A stretch of DNA of 64,000 nt, taken from contig NZ_BMJQ01000014.1 of NCBI RefSeq assembly GCF_014643535.1, positions 124,001 to 188,000 of the forward strand. The letters are read 5' to 3'. The stretch comes from Aliidongia dinghuensis (GTDB taxonomy: Bacteria > Pseudomonadota > Alphaproteobacteria > ATCC43930 > CGMCC-115725). The position numbers and the translations under genes are program-made. Positions 25,572 through 34,140 of the stretch are shown here, one piece after another (within the stretch, counting starts at the first letter, position 1; the number at the start of each line of letters is the position of its first letter). The notes beneath the pieces were generated by a model. That model was given only the letters and a program-made list of their open reading frames with translations. It was not told where the DNA came from and made no database searches.

Positions 25572-26399
25572 TCAGCAGGCCGGCTTCGGCAGGGCCTGGA
25601 TTTCCTTGAGCTTTGCCTTGATGACGTAGTCGCCGTAGTCGATCGTCATCTCGCTCGAGACGCCATTGTCCATGAGGCGCATGCCGAGCTCGTAGTCCGG
25701 GTTCTCGTCCTTGCTCGATTCCGGGAAGAATGCCATGCGCACGTTCCAGGACGGGCGATCGATCAGCGGCGACTTCACCTCGGTGCTGGCCGGGTTGGCC
25801 TTGGCGTCCATCTTCGGGCCGACGACGGCACTGATATCGACCGCGCCGTCGACCGAGGAGCCGTCGAAGACGTCGGCCGAGATGTAGTGCTCGCCCTCCT
25901 GCGCCTTGCGGATCAAGAGCAGCGTATGCGCAGTCGGGAACAGCGCGCCCGGCGGCAGATCGAACGTCTGGTCCTTGGGGTGCACAAACACGGCGGCACC
26001 ACCCTTGGCGCCCTTCAGCGTCGCGTCGCCCTTGATGTCCTCGTCCGGCTGGCCGTTGCGGGTCCGGCGCTCGTTGAAGCGATAGGACTTGCCGTCCTTG
26101 CTTTCCCAGGTGACGAAGTTCGAATTGATGTCGACCGGCTGGTCCTGCTCGTACTGCATCGAGAGCTTGTAGCGCTGCTCGATCGTCCAGCCGTCGCAGC
26201 TCTCGCCCCATTGGTAGGCGAGCGAGCCTGTGGCGCCGACCACGCCGCTGTTGGGCTTGGCGCTCTCGAGCGTCATGTCGTAGAGCGCCCGGTGCGGCTG
26301 CACCTCGACCGGACGCGCCGGGGCCGCGACGGCGGCACCGCTGCCGAGGGCCGTGATCGCGGCCGTCAGGATCACCCGTCGCATCGTCCTGTTGCTCAT
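25572..26399 (-). CDS. eipB: Periplasmic envelope-integrity protein EipB (DUF1849)
   Basis: 275-residue exported protein with the conserved EipB features: signal peptide ending AVAAPA, then HRALYDMTLESAKPNSGVVGATG and YQWGESCDGWTIEQRY, and a C-terminus KEIQALPKPAC. The Cys in SCDGW and the terminal Cys are the disulphide pair conserved in the Brucella protein, whose beta-spiral fold supports cell-envelope integrity. It stands alone between aspS and the hydrolase-like pair; the 155-bp upstream gap shows no clear promoter. Mechanism in the cell is unknown. Confidence 0.92.
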   Translation of the reverse strand: MSNRTMRRVILTAAITALGSGAAVAAPARPVEVQPHRALYDMTLESAKPNSGVVGATGSLAYQWGESCDGWTIEQRYKLSMQYEQDQPVDINSNFVTWESKDGKSYRFNERRTRNGQPDEDIKGDATLKGAKGGAAVFVHPKDQTFDLPPGALFPTAHTLLLIRKAQEGEHYISADVFDGSSVDGAVDISAVVGPKMDAKANPASTEVKSPLIDRPSWNVRMAFFPESSKDENPDYELGMRLMDNGVSSEMTIDYGDYVIKAKLKEIQALPKPAC

Positions 26400-26554
26400 G
26401 CTGCTCTGACGCTTTCCGCTCGCGGTCTCGTATCCTGTTACACTGGCAGCAGCGACGGCTCCGGCGCAATGACCGAAACCGCGCGGCTGCTTGCGGCAGC
26501 CCGCCGCATCGCGAAGCCGTATCCCCGAGAGAACGAGCTTCAGCCCTGCAAGGT

Positions 26555-28348
26555 TCAGCCTGGCTTGCCGCCCTTGACCGGCGGCAAGTTGAGCTGGATG
26601 TGCAGCTCCTTGAGCCGGGCCGCCGGCACCGGCGCCGGTGCCTGCATCAGCAGATCCTGGGCCTGCTGGTTGAGCGGGAAGGCCATGACCTCGCGGATGT
26701 TGGGCGTGTCGGCCAAGAGCATGACGATGCGGTCGATGCCCGGGGCCGAGCCGCCGTGCGGCGGGGCGCCGAACTTGAACGCGTTCAGCATGCCGCCGAA
26801 GCGCGCCTCGACCTCGGACGCGGGATAGCCCGCGATCTCGAACGCCTTGTACATGATGTCCGGGCGATGGTTGCGGATGGCACCCGACGACAGCTCGATG
26901 CCGTTGCAGACGATGTCGTACTGGTAGGCGTTGATGGTGAGCGGGTCCTGGGTCTGAAGCGCCTCGAGCCCGCCCTGCGGCATCGAGAACGGGTTGTGGC
27001 TGAACTCGATCTGGCCCGTGTCCTCGTTGAGCTCGTACATCGGGAAGTCGACGACCCAGCAGAACTTGAAGATGCCGGTCTCGCAGATGCCGAGCTCCTG
27101 GCCGATCTTCATGCGCGCGGCCCCGGCAAGCTTGGTCGCCGGCCCCTTGGCGTCCGACACGAAGAACACGCTGTCGCCGTCCCCGGCGCCGGTGATCTCC
27201 TTGAGGTTGGCCAACCGCGCCTCGTCCAGGAACTTCGCGATCGGGCCCTTGGCGGTGCCTTCGGCGAAGGTCACGTAGCCCAGGCCCTTCGCACCCTGCT
27301 CCTGCGCCCAGCCGTTGAGCTTGTCGAAGAAGCTCCGGGGCTTGTCGGCCGCCTGAGGCGCGCGGATGCCGCGCACGACATGGCCCTTCTCGATGGCGCC
27401 CGCAAACACGGCGAAATCGGAGCCGCGGAACACGTCGGCGACGTCGGTGATGACGAGCGGGTTGCGCAGATCCGGCTTGTCCGAGCCGTACTTCATCAGC
27501 GCATCGGCATAGGCGATGCGCGGGAACGGCCAGGGCGTCACGGCCCGGCCGTTGGCGAATTCCTGGAACACGCCGCCCAGGACCGGCTCGATCGCCGCGA
27601 ACACGTCCTCCTGGGTCACGAACGACATCTCGAAATCGAGCTGGTAGAACTCGCCCGGCGAGCGGTCGGCGCGCGCATCCTCGTCGCGGAAGCAGGGTGC
27701 GATCTGGAAATAGCGATCGAAGCCCGCGACCATCAGCAGCTGCTTGAACTGCTGCGGCGCCTGGGGCAGCGCATAGAATTGACCCGGATGGAGCCGGCTC
27801 GGCACCAGGAAGTCGCGCGCCCCCTCCGGCGAGGACGAGGTCAGGATCGGCGTCTGGAACTCGGTGAAGCCCTGCTCGATCATGCGGCGACGGATCGATG
27901 AGATGACGCGCGAGCGCAGCAGGATGTTCGCGTGCATCGCCTCGCGCCGCAGGTCGAGGAAACGGTACTTGAGCCGCGTCTCCTCCGGATAGTCGGCGTC
28001 GGTGTTGACCGGGAACGGCAGCGGCTCGGCATCGGTCTGCAGCAGGTATTCGGTGATCTGCACCTCGATCTCGCCGGTCGCGAGGCCCGGATTGACCGTC
28101 TCGGCCGCGCGCGCCACGACCTTGCCGGTCACCGTGATGACGCTTTCGAGCTTTGCCGCGTTGATCGCCGCGAACACCGGGCTGCCGCTGTCGACCACGA
28201 CCTGGGTGATGCCGTAATTGTCGCGCAGGTCGACGAACAGCAGTTGGCCATGGTCGCGCTTGCGATGGACCCATCCGCTGAGCCGCACGGTCGTGCCGGC
28301 GTGGCTCAGCTTCAACTCACCGCAGGTATGGGTCCGGTAGGCGTGCAT
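26555..28348 (-). CDS. aspS: Aspartyl-tRNA synthetase
   Basis: Class II synthetase of 597 residues, bacterial type. Order: N-terminal OB-fold anticodon-binding domain (LSGWVHRKRDHGQLLFVDLRD), motif 1 around RLKYRFLDLRR, motif 2 FYQIAPCFRDEDARADR-like region, the bacterial GAD insert, and motif 3 GGSAPGIDRIVMLLAD. In alphaproteobacteria lacking AsnRS such enzymes are often non-discriminating and feed GatCAB, which is also in this window. The ATG at 28348 is chosen because the upstream open frame lacks conserved residues. Confidence 0.97.
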   Translation of the reverse strand: MHAYRTHTCGELKLSHAGTTVRLSGWVHRKRDHGQLLFVDLRDNYGITQVVVDSGSPVFAAINAAKLESVITVTGKVVARAAETVNPGLATGEIEVQITEYLLQTDAEPLPFPVNTDADYPEETRLKYRFLDLRREAMHANILLRSRVISSIRRRMIEQGFTEFQTPILTSSSPEGARDFLVPSRLHPGQFYALPQAPQQFKQLLMVAGFDRYFQIAPCFRDEDARADRSPGEFYQLDFEMSFVTQEDVFAAIEPVLGGVFQEFANGRAVTPWPFPRIAYADALMKYGSDKPDLRNPLVITDVADVFRGSDFAVFAGAIEKGHVVRGIRAPQAADKPRSFFDKLNGWAQEQGAKGLGYVTFAEGTAKGPIAKFLDEARLANLKEITGAGDGDSVFFVSDAKGPATKLAGAARMKIGQELGICETGIFKFCWVVDFPMYELNEDTGQIEFSHNPFSMPQGGLEALQTQDPLTINAYQYDIVCNGIELSSGAIRNHRPDIMYKAFEIAGYPASEVEARFGGMLNAFKFGAPPHGGSAPGIDRIVMLLADTPNIREVMAFPLNQQAQDLLMQAPAPVPAARLKELHIQLNLPPVKGGKPG

Positions 28349-28439
28349 GGATCGGGGCCTTCTGATAGCGGCAGCCGCGCAAGGCGGCTCGAAATGGACT
28401 GTAAGCGGCCGGTGCTGCACCGGCTTCTCGAAGCGGCGT

Positions 28440-28468
28440 AGAGCACCCTGCCGTCCCCGGTTTGTCAA
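28440..28468 (-). promoter_or_regulatory. Possible aspS promoter
   Basis: On the minus strand a perfect TTGACA (28463-28468) is followed after 17 bp by TGCTCT (28440-28445), about 92 bp before the aspS start. The -10 is weak. Confidence 0.45.
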
Positions 28469-28538
28469 GCGGCGGGCGGGCCGGCATGTGTTGGGCCATG
28501 TGCTGGCCGCAAGGCCGCCCGTCTGTTATCTCGATCGG

Positions 28539-29474
28539 ATGCCGGCCCCAGCTTCGCCCGTCCTTGGTCATTGCCGCAATTGCGGCCATCCGCGCGCCGA
28601 CCGCTTCTGCGCCCGCTGCGGCCAGGACAGCCGCGACCATAGCCGTGAGCTCGGCGACCTTTTGCGCGATTTCGTCGAGCATGTGCTGGCCTTCGACCTC
28701 AAGTCGGCACGCAGCTTCTGGACGCTGGTCGCGAAACCCGGGCAATTGACGCTCGACTGGGCGGAAGGCCGCCGCATCCAGTGGGTCTCGCCGTTCCGGC
28801 TCTATCTGGGCGCAAGCTTCCTCTTCTATGTGGCGCTCTGGCTGAGCGGGCTCGCCCTCCTGCAGATCCAGGCGACGCCCATGACGCTGGACGCGCTCAA
28901 CGCGGCAGGCATCCCGCCGCATGCCGACGGCACGCCGGTCTATCAGTTCGAGCCGGCGATGCTGGTGCCACCGGTGCCACCGCTCGAAGTCCCGCCCCTT
29001 ACCAGCCAGCGGCTGCAGAGCTACGCCGACGAGGCGGGCATGCCCAAGCTCGCCGCCATCGTCCAGAAGATCCTGGCCAATCCGGCACAGCTCAACGAAG
29101 CGGCCGACGTCTGGATGCCGCGCATCCTATTCGCGCTGGTGCCGCTCTGCGCCTGCCTGTTCGCGCTGTTCCGCGCCCGCCGGCCGCTCCTGTTCCTGGA
29201 CCATCTGACGTTTGCACTGCATCTGCAGGGCTTCATCTTCCTGCTCGCGGTCGCGATGATGCCGGTCTGGTACCGGACGGACCACTTGGCCGCCTCGATC
29301 ATCCCGGGTCTCGTCATCCTCGCCTACGGTACACTCGCCCACCGCCGGGCCTACGGCAACGCCCTCTGGCTCTCGGCGCTCAAAGTGCTGGTCGTGCTGG
29401 CGATCTATCTGACGCTCCTGCTCGCAGGCCTGTTCATCGTCGCCGTTGCCGCGCTGTCCCTCAGCTTCGTCTGA
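28539..29474 (+). CDS. DUF3667 zinc-ribbon membrane protein
   Basis: 311-residue protein with an N-terminal zinc ribbon (HCRNCGHPRADRFCARCGQ), a soluble helix region containing FVEHVLAFDLKSARSFWTL, TM1 at YLGASFLFYVALWLSGLALL, a soluble loop of about 110 residues, then three or four membrane segments to the C-terminus. This is the DUF3667 architecture; no function is established for the family. Divergent from aspS. The ATG at 28539 is chosen because it immediately precedes the zinc ribbon. Confidence 0.82.
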   Translation: MPAPASPVLGHCRNCGHPRADRFCARCGQDSRDHSRELGDLLRDFVEHVLAFDLKSARSFWTLVAKPGQLTLDWAEGRRIQWVSPFRLYLGASFLFYVALWLSGLALLQIQATPMTLDALNAAGIPPHADGTPVYQFEPAMLVPPVPPLEVPPLTSQRLQSYADEAGMPKLAAIVQKILANPAQLNEAADVWMPRILFALVPLCACLFALFRARRPLLFLDHLTFALHLQGFIFLLAVAMMPVWYRTDHLAASIIPGLVILAYGTLAHRRAYGNALWLSALKVLVVLAIYLTLLLAGLFIVAVAALSLSFV

Positions 29475-29502
29475 TCGGCGCTGCAAAAAACGTCATTGCG
29501 AC

Positions 29503-29520
29503 GCATTATCATTATCCATT
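29503..29520. promoter_or_regulatory. Fur-box-like operator upstream of bfd-bfr
   Basis: The minus strand reads GATAATGATAATGC, identical in its first 12 bases to the classical Fur consensus GATAATGATAATCATTATC; it can also be read as direct ATAATG hexamers. It lies 41 bp before the bfd start, overlapping a possible promoter (TTGCGA, 17 bp, TTACAA). AT-rich bases stand out in this high-GC region. Fur repression of iron-storage-associated genes is known in related groups. Confidence 0.6.
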
Positions 29521-29561
29521 ACAAGATCGATCGTTTGCTGCCGCATCGAGGCCTCGCCCGC

Positions 29562-29753
29562 ATGTACGTCTGCCTGTGCAATGCCTTCACCGACCGTCAG
29601 GTCCGTGCCGTCTGTCCCGCCGCCGGCAGTTCGGCCGCGGCCGTCTATTGCGCGCTCGGCGTCCGTCCGAAATGCGGCAAGTGCGTGCCGACCGTGCGCG
29701 AAATCCTGGACGAGGTCGCGAACAGCGACGTGCCGGCCGCCGTACCGGCCTGA
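29562..29753 (+). CDS. bfd: Bacterioferritin-associated ferredoxin
   Basis: 63-residue [2Fe-2S] protein: MYVCLCNAFTDRQVRAVC at the N-terminus and RPKCGKCVPTVREILDE further on give the CxC and CxxC cluster ligands. Bfd delivers electrons to bacterioferritin to release stored iron. The bfr gene follows after 79 nt, supporting the assignment. The ATG at 29562 is chosen from family length; the upstream frame has no conserved residues and overlaps the Fur-like site. Confidence 0.93.
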   Translation: MYVCLCNAFTDRQVRAVCPAAGSSAAAVYCALGVRPKCGKCVPTVREILDEVANSDVPAAVPA

Positions 29754-29832
29754 AGAGGCCCCTGCAGTTGACGGCTTGGCGGCACCACCCTAGCGTGGAT
29801 TGCGTCACAACCAGCCTCGGAAAGGAGCGGCC

Positions 29833-30309
29833 ATGCGCGGCGATCCCCAAGTCCTGCAGCACCTGAATGCGATCCTGCGCAACGAGCTGACCGCGATCAA
29901 TCAGTACTTCCTGCATGCGCGCATGCTGCAGAACTGGGGCGTCTCGAAACTCGGCAAGTACGAGTACAAGGAATCGATCGACGAGATGAAGCACGCCGAT
30001 CGCCTGATCGAGCGTATCTTGTTCCTCGACGGCCTGCCTAACCTGCAGGACCTCGACAAGCTGCTGATCGGCGAGAACATCGAGGAGATCCTGGCCTGCG
30101 ACCTCAAGCTCGAGGAGCGCGCGATCCCGATGCTGCGCGAGGCGATCGTCCATTGCGAGAGCGTGCGCGATTTCGTGAGCCGCGACCTTCTGAGCGAAAT
30201 CCTCGAGGAAGAAGAAGAGCATGTCGACTTCATCGAGGAGCAGCAGGAGCTCATCAAGCTGATGGGCGTCCAGAACTACGCCCAGCTGCAGAGCGACGCG
30301 GCGGAGTAA
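29833..30309 (+). CDS. bfr: Bacterioferritin
   Basis: 158-residue haem-containing ferritin subunit. The Met haem ligand lies in DEMKHADRLIERILFLDG (Met52 region); ferroxidase ligands come from NELTAINQYFLHARM, the ExxH of DEMKHAD, and EEEEEHVDFIEEQ. Strong ribosome-binding site AAAGGAG starts 12 nt before the ATG. It forms a 24-mer with Bfd as its reductase. A dispersed palindromic repeat follows. Confidence 0.97.
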   Translation: MRGDPQVLQHLNAILRNELTAINQYFLHARMLQNWGVSKLGKYEYKESIDEMKHADRLIERILFLDGLPNLQDLDKLLIGENIEEILACDLKLEERAIPMLREAIVHCESVRDFVSRDLLSEILEEEEEHVDFIEEQQELIKLMGVQNYAQLQSDAAE

Positions 30310-30312
30310 GAG

Positions 30313-30465
30313 CCTATCCCTCGCCCGCGCAAGCGAGAGAGGGTGCCCGAGCGACAGCGAGGCGGGCGAGGGTGTCGCAGCCGATCGGTACCGACCGCCC
30401 TCACCCTTCCCGGCCTGCGGCCGAGCCCCCTTCCCTCTCCCGTTAGCACGGGCGAGGGAGAGAAC
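30313..30465. repeat. Dispersed palindromic (REP/RPE-like) repeat
   Basis: About 150 bp of imperfect inverted repeat. TCCCTCGCCCGCGCAAGCGAG at the left is mirrored by TCTCCCGTTAGCACGGGCGA at the right, each arm itself forming a hairpin around a short centre. The interior carries CCCTCACCCTTCCCGGCCTG on one side and CGGGCGAGGGTG on the other. This composition is like palindromic elements scattered through many proteobacterial genomes. It lies between bfr and rnd and contains no gene. Confidence 0.75.
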
Positions 30466-30524
30466 CAGCCGCTACGGCACCCATCCAACTTCCCGCCGGG
30501 CGCGGTCCCGTGTATAGCAATCCC

Positions 30525-31688
30525 ATGAACCTGATCACCACGCCGGGCGAGCTCGAGGCATTCTGCGCCCGGCAAGCCACCGCCGACTTCATCACCGTCG
30601 ACACCGAGTTCCTGCGCGACAAGACCTACTGGCCGCAATTGTGCCTGGTCCAGGTCGCCGGCCCCGACGAGGCGGCCGCGATCGACGCGCTGGCGCCGGA
30701 CATGGACCTGAAGCCGCTCCTGGACCTGCTCGCGAATCCGGCGGTGCTGAAAGTGTTCCACGCGGCACGCCAGGACATCGAGATCTTCGTCAACCTGACC
30801 GGCGCGGTGCCGACGCCGCTGTTCGACACCCAGGTCGCGGGCATGGTCTGCGGCTACGGCGACGCGGTCAGCTACGAGACGCTCGCGACCAAGCTCGCCA
30901 GCGCCAAGATCGACAAGTCGTCGCGCTTCACCGACTGGGCACACCGGCCGCTGACCGAACGGCAGCTCACCTACGCGCTCGCCGACGTGACATACCTCAG
31001 GACCGTCTACGAGAAGCTCAAGGCCAAGATCGACAAGTCCGGCCGCCTGGAGTGGCTCGCCGACGAGCTGGCGCTCCTGACCGACCCCGCGACCTACAGG
31101 ATCGATCCGGCGGACGCCTGGAAGCGCTTGAAGACCCGCGGCGGCAACAAGAAGTTCCTGGCCATCCTGAAGGAACTTGCGGCCTGGCGCGAACAGGCGG
31201 CGCAGAGCCGTGACATTCCGCGCGGCCGCATCCTGCGCGACGAGTCCCTGCTCGAGATCGCAGCGCACGCGCCGGCCTCGATCGACGATCTGGCGCGCAT
31301 CCGCGGCCTCGGCCGGTCGGTGGCCGAGGGCAAGCTCGGCACCGAGATGCTGGCCTGCGTCGAGCGCGGCCTCGCATCGCCGGATACCCATGCGCCGGAG
31401 CTGCCGGCCCGGACGGATCTGCCGCCGGGCCTGGGCCCGCTCGTCGACCTGCTGCGCGTGCTGCTGAAGCTGCGGTGCGAGGAACATGACGTGGCGCAGA
31501 AGCTGGTCGCCAACGGCGCCGAGCTCGAGATGATCGCCGCCGACGACCATGCCGACGTGCCGTCGCTCGCCGGCTGGCGGCTCGAGCTGTTCGGCCGCGA
31601 CGCGCTCGCCTTGAAGCACGGCAAGCTCGCGCTCACCGCGCACGGCAAGCGCATCAAGGTCGTCGATCTGGCGACGCCCGCCGAGTAA
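30525..31688 (+). CDS. rnd: Ribonuclease D
   Basis: 387-residue 3'-5' exoribonuclease of the DEDDy family, acting in tRNA 3' trimming. DEDD residues are seen in FITVDTEFLRDKTYW (Asp, Glu), KVFHAARQDIEIF (Asp), and RQLTYALADVTYLRTVYEKL (Tyr, Asp). An HRDC domain lies at about residues 210-290 (ILRDESLLEIAAHAP, LARIRGL). ATG 30525 starts the family-typical N-terminus; a GTG at 30510 is the alternative. Confidence 0.95.
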   Translation: MNLITTPGELEAFCARQATADFITVDTEFLRDKTYWPQLCLVQVAGPDEAAAIDALAPDMDLKPLLDLLANPAVLKVFHAARQDIEIFVNLTGAVPTPLFDTQVAGMVCGYGDAVSYETLATKLASAKIDKSSRFTDWAHRPLTERQLTYALADVTYLRTVYEKLKAKIDKSGRLEWLADELALLTDPATYRIDPADAWKRLKTRGGNKKFLAILKELAAWREQAAQSRDIPRGRILRDESLLEIAAHAPASIDDLARIRGLGRSVAEGKLGTEMLACVERGLASPDTHAPELPARTDLPPGLGPLVDLLRVLLKLRCEEHDVAQKLVANGAELEMIAADDHADVPSLAGWRLELFGRDALALKHGKLALTAHGKRIKVVDLATPAE

Positions 31689-31711
31689 TTCAGCCAGGAT
31701 AACGGCCCGGC

Positions 31712-32818
31712 CTACGGATCGATCGGCCCGAGTTCGTCACAGATCCCGAGGAACGCCTTCCAGTCCTCGTTGCTCATGGCGGCGTCACCGGGCCGGCCCT
31801 CGCGCTCGACGCGGGCCTGCCGGTCGCCCGGGTCGGGGTGCGTGCTGAGCAGCGACGGCACGAGGACACCCGACGCCGCCTGCTCGCGGGCGATCCGGCC
31901 GTAGAAGCGGCCGAGCGGCATGGCGTCGATACCGGCCGTCGCGAGCGCACGCAGGGCAAACCCGTCGGCCGCACGCTCCGCCTCGCGCGAATAGGCGTTG
32001 CGGGTCAGCATCAAGGTGGCGATGCCGGCCGATGATCCGCCGAAGATGTCGCCCATGGCGATGCCGACCAGGAGACCCATCCCGGCGTTGCGCACGAGCG
32101 CCTCCGTCGGGTCGTGATGGGCGATATGGCCCATCTCGTGGCCCAGGATGCCGGCGACGGCAGGTGCGTTCTCGGCACGGTTGATTACACCGGATAAGAG
32201 CAGGATGCGCTCGCCCGGCAGGGCAAAGGCATTGATGACCCGGCTGTCGAGCACGACGACCCGCGGCGTCTCCGGCAAGCCGCCCGCCTGGGCGAGCCGC
32301 GCCGTCAGGCGGTCGAGTGCCGCCAGGCCCGCGGGTGCCATGCACCGCCGCACCGGCTTGCCCGACAGCCCCAGCATCGACGCGAAGCCCCGCTCGCTGC
32401 TCTCGCCCAGCTGCCGATCGATCCCGCGCGGCAGAACAAGGGCGGCCTGATGGGCAAACATCGGCAGCAGCACGAAGAGTGTCGCACCCAGGCCGACGAT
32501 CGCGAGCACGCACCAGAGCGCCACGCGCACCCCGGACCAGCGGCTCCGGGGCCGGCGACGCAGGTTCGGGCAATGCGGTGCTAGATAGTCCCGGGCCTCG
32601 GCACCGAGCTGGAGCCGGGCGCCTTCGATCCCCTCGACGCCGAGCCGAGCGCCGCTCGCCGTCCGCTCGATCGTGCGGATCTGGGCCAATGGCCATGGAT
32701 CGGGGCCCCTTGCCTCCGCCGCCTCCGGCTCGAAGCGGAGCAGCCCGGCGTCCGGGTCGACGACGAGACGGACCTCGTGCGCGGCGCTCGTCCGACCGTC
32801 GAAAAGTCGCCCGCGCAA
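31712..32818 (-). CDS. M48-family membrane metalloprotease
   Basis: About 368 residues. Cytoplasmic N-terminal part with a PH-like or beta-rich stretch, one transmembrane helix (VALWCVLAIVGLGATLFVLL), then a periplasmic M48 peptidase with GHEMGHIAHHD zinc motif, NAFALPGERILLLSGVI before it and EAERAADGFALRAL as third ligand. This is the Oma1/BepA-like layout. The frame is open to 32899 inside the upstream gene. I place the start at a TTG at 32818, eight bases after the DUF898 stop; the true start is uncertain. Confidence 0.85.
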   Translation of the reverse strand: MRGRLFDGRTSAAHEVRLVVDPDAGLLRFEPEAAEARGPDPWPLAQIRTIERTASGARLGVEGIEGARLQLGAEARDYLAPHCPNLRRRPRSRWSGVRVALWCVLAIVGLGATLFVLLPMFAHQAALVLPRGIDRQLGESSERGFASMLGLSGKPVRRCMAPAGLAALDRLTARLAQAGGLPETPRVVVLDSRVINAFALPGERILLLSGVINRAENAPAVAGILGHEMGHIAHHDPTEALVRNAGMGLLVGIAMGDIFGGSSAGIATLMLTRNAYSREAERAADGFALRALATAGIDAMPLGRFYGRIAREQAASGVLVPSLLSTHPDPGDRQARVEREGRPGDAAMSNEDWKAFLGICDELGPIDP

Positions 32819-32825
32819 GGCCGCG

Positions 32826-34052
32826 TCAGAAGGCGCCGATGTCGAAGGCGTCGGCCATGCCCTCGCCGGCGCTGGGGATGGGTGCCGTCGACTGGCCAAT
32901 CCGGTCGAGCCGGTCGACGTTGGTCAGCGACATGGTATCGCACAGGCGCCGAACAATGCTGCGATCGACCCAGAGGATGCGCAGGACCCCGATGAACAGG
33001 CTGCCGATCAGGACGATGACAATCGCCGGGATCACCGAGGCGAACGACGGCATGGCCGCGGCCCCGGCGGCATGCGCGCCGCCCCCGCCGGTCAGCCAGA
33101 TAATCAGGCCTGCGAAAAGGCCGAAACCAAAGAGCACGAGCATGGCCACGATCAGGAAGCCGAAGATGGTCAGCACGATGCCGCCGATCGACAGCGCCGA
33201 GCCCAGCTGGACCTCGCCGAACCGCGTATGGCGCGCGGTATAGCGCAGCTCGATCAGCAGATAGATCAGGAAGCCGACGGCAGCGCCGACATAACCGAGC
33301 ACGACGAGCCATATTCCGCGCGGCACCACGCCCGGGCCGAATTTGCCGATCTGGTCGATATTGAGCGCGAGGAACACGCCGAACGCCCCGTAGAGCAGCA
33401 CGAACGGCGCTATCCACGGAAGGACCAGATGGTGGCCACGGCCGTCGAACCGCGCCTCGAGATCGCCGAGCGCCGTGCGGTCCATCAGATAGCGGGTCGT
33501 GGCGATGCGGGCCCAGGGGACGGCGATGCCGAGCGTGATCACCGACAGCAGCGTCCATTTGAACACCAGCAGCAGATATTCCCAGCTCGACCCGCCCTGG
33601 CTCGCCCTCACCCCGCGCCAGAGCGTGCGCGACAGGCGATAGCGGCGCGCGCGGAAGGTCACGATCTGGATCAGCATCAGGAACAGGAAGGCCTCGACCA
33701 GGCGCAGCAAGCCGCCGGTCAGCGGATTGCTCGCCGCCAAGAGCGCGGTCAGCCCGTAGACGAGGCCGAACGGCAGCATGATGCCGAGGAACATGAGGAA
33801 GCCCACGAACAGCTCGAGCCCGGTACCGGTATATTCGAGCGGGTCGCCGGCGATGACGATCGAGCCCCACCAATAGCGCCTGAGCGCCGCGCGCGCCCAG
33901 AATCGGTAGATACCGACGGTGAGAAAGGTCAGGACGGCGTTCTTGACCAGCAGGCCGAACAGGCCGCCGCGATCGACGAAGCGGACGGGGCCAGCGGGTG
34001 GGATCGTCCCGGAGAGCGGCACGGCGAGCGGCGCATCGGCGACAGGCGTCAT
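32826..34052 (-). CDS. DUF898 (YjgN-like) multi-spanning membrane protein
   Basis: 408-residue inner-membrane protein of the DUF898 family. Repeated YjgN-type blocks are visible: FGLLVKNAVLTFLTVGIYRF followed by WARAALRRYWW near the N-terminus, and LLVFKWTLLSVITLGIAVPW followed by ARIATTRYLMDRT in the middle; nine or more hydrophobic helices in total. E. coli YjgN and this family have no established function. The start at 34052 has GGAG nearby. An M48 protease gene follows within a few bases, a recurrent pairing that suggests joint envelope work. Confidence 0.88.
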   Translation of the reverse strand: MTPVADAPLAVPLSGTIPPAGPVRFVDRGGLFGLLVKNAVLTFLTVGIYRFWARAALRRYWWGSIVIAGDPLEYTGTGLELFVGFLMFLGIMLPFGLVYGLTALLAASNPLTGGLLRLVEAFLFLMLIQIVTFRARRYRLSRTLWRGVRASQGGSSWEYLLLVFKWTLLSVITLGIAVPWARIATTRYLMDRTALGDLEARFDGRGHHLVLPWIAPFVLLYGAFGVFLALNIDQIGKFGPGVVPRGIWLVVLGYVGAAVGFLIYLLIELRYTARHTRFGEVQLGSALSIGGIVLTIFGFLIVAMLVLFGFGLFAGLIIWLTGGGGAHAAGAAAMPSFASVIPAIVIVLIGSLFIGVLRILWVDRSIVRRLCDTMSLTNVDRLDRIGQSTAPIPSAGEGMADAFDIGAF

Positions 34053-34140
34053 GAGGGAGCTACTCCGACTCCGCGCCAGCCCTTCGGCGCCGTCTCTGGA
34101 TACCATTCCCGCGAGACGTGCGTCCAGAAAGTTCCTCGCC

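Noticed and set aside
26400..26554. Possible small coding frame between eipB and aspS
   Set aside because: The frame only continues as antisense of aspS, and no ribosome-binding site or conserved residues are visible.
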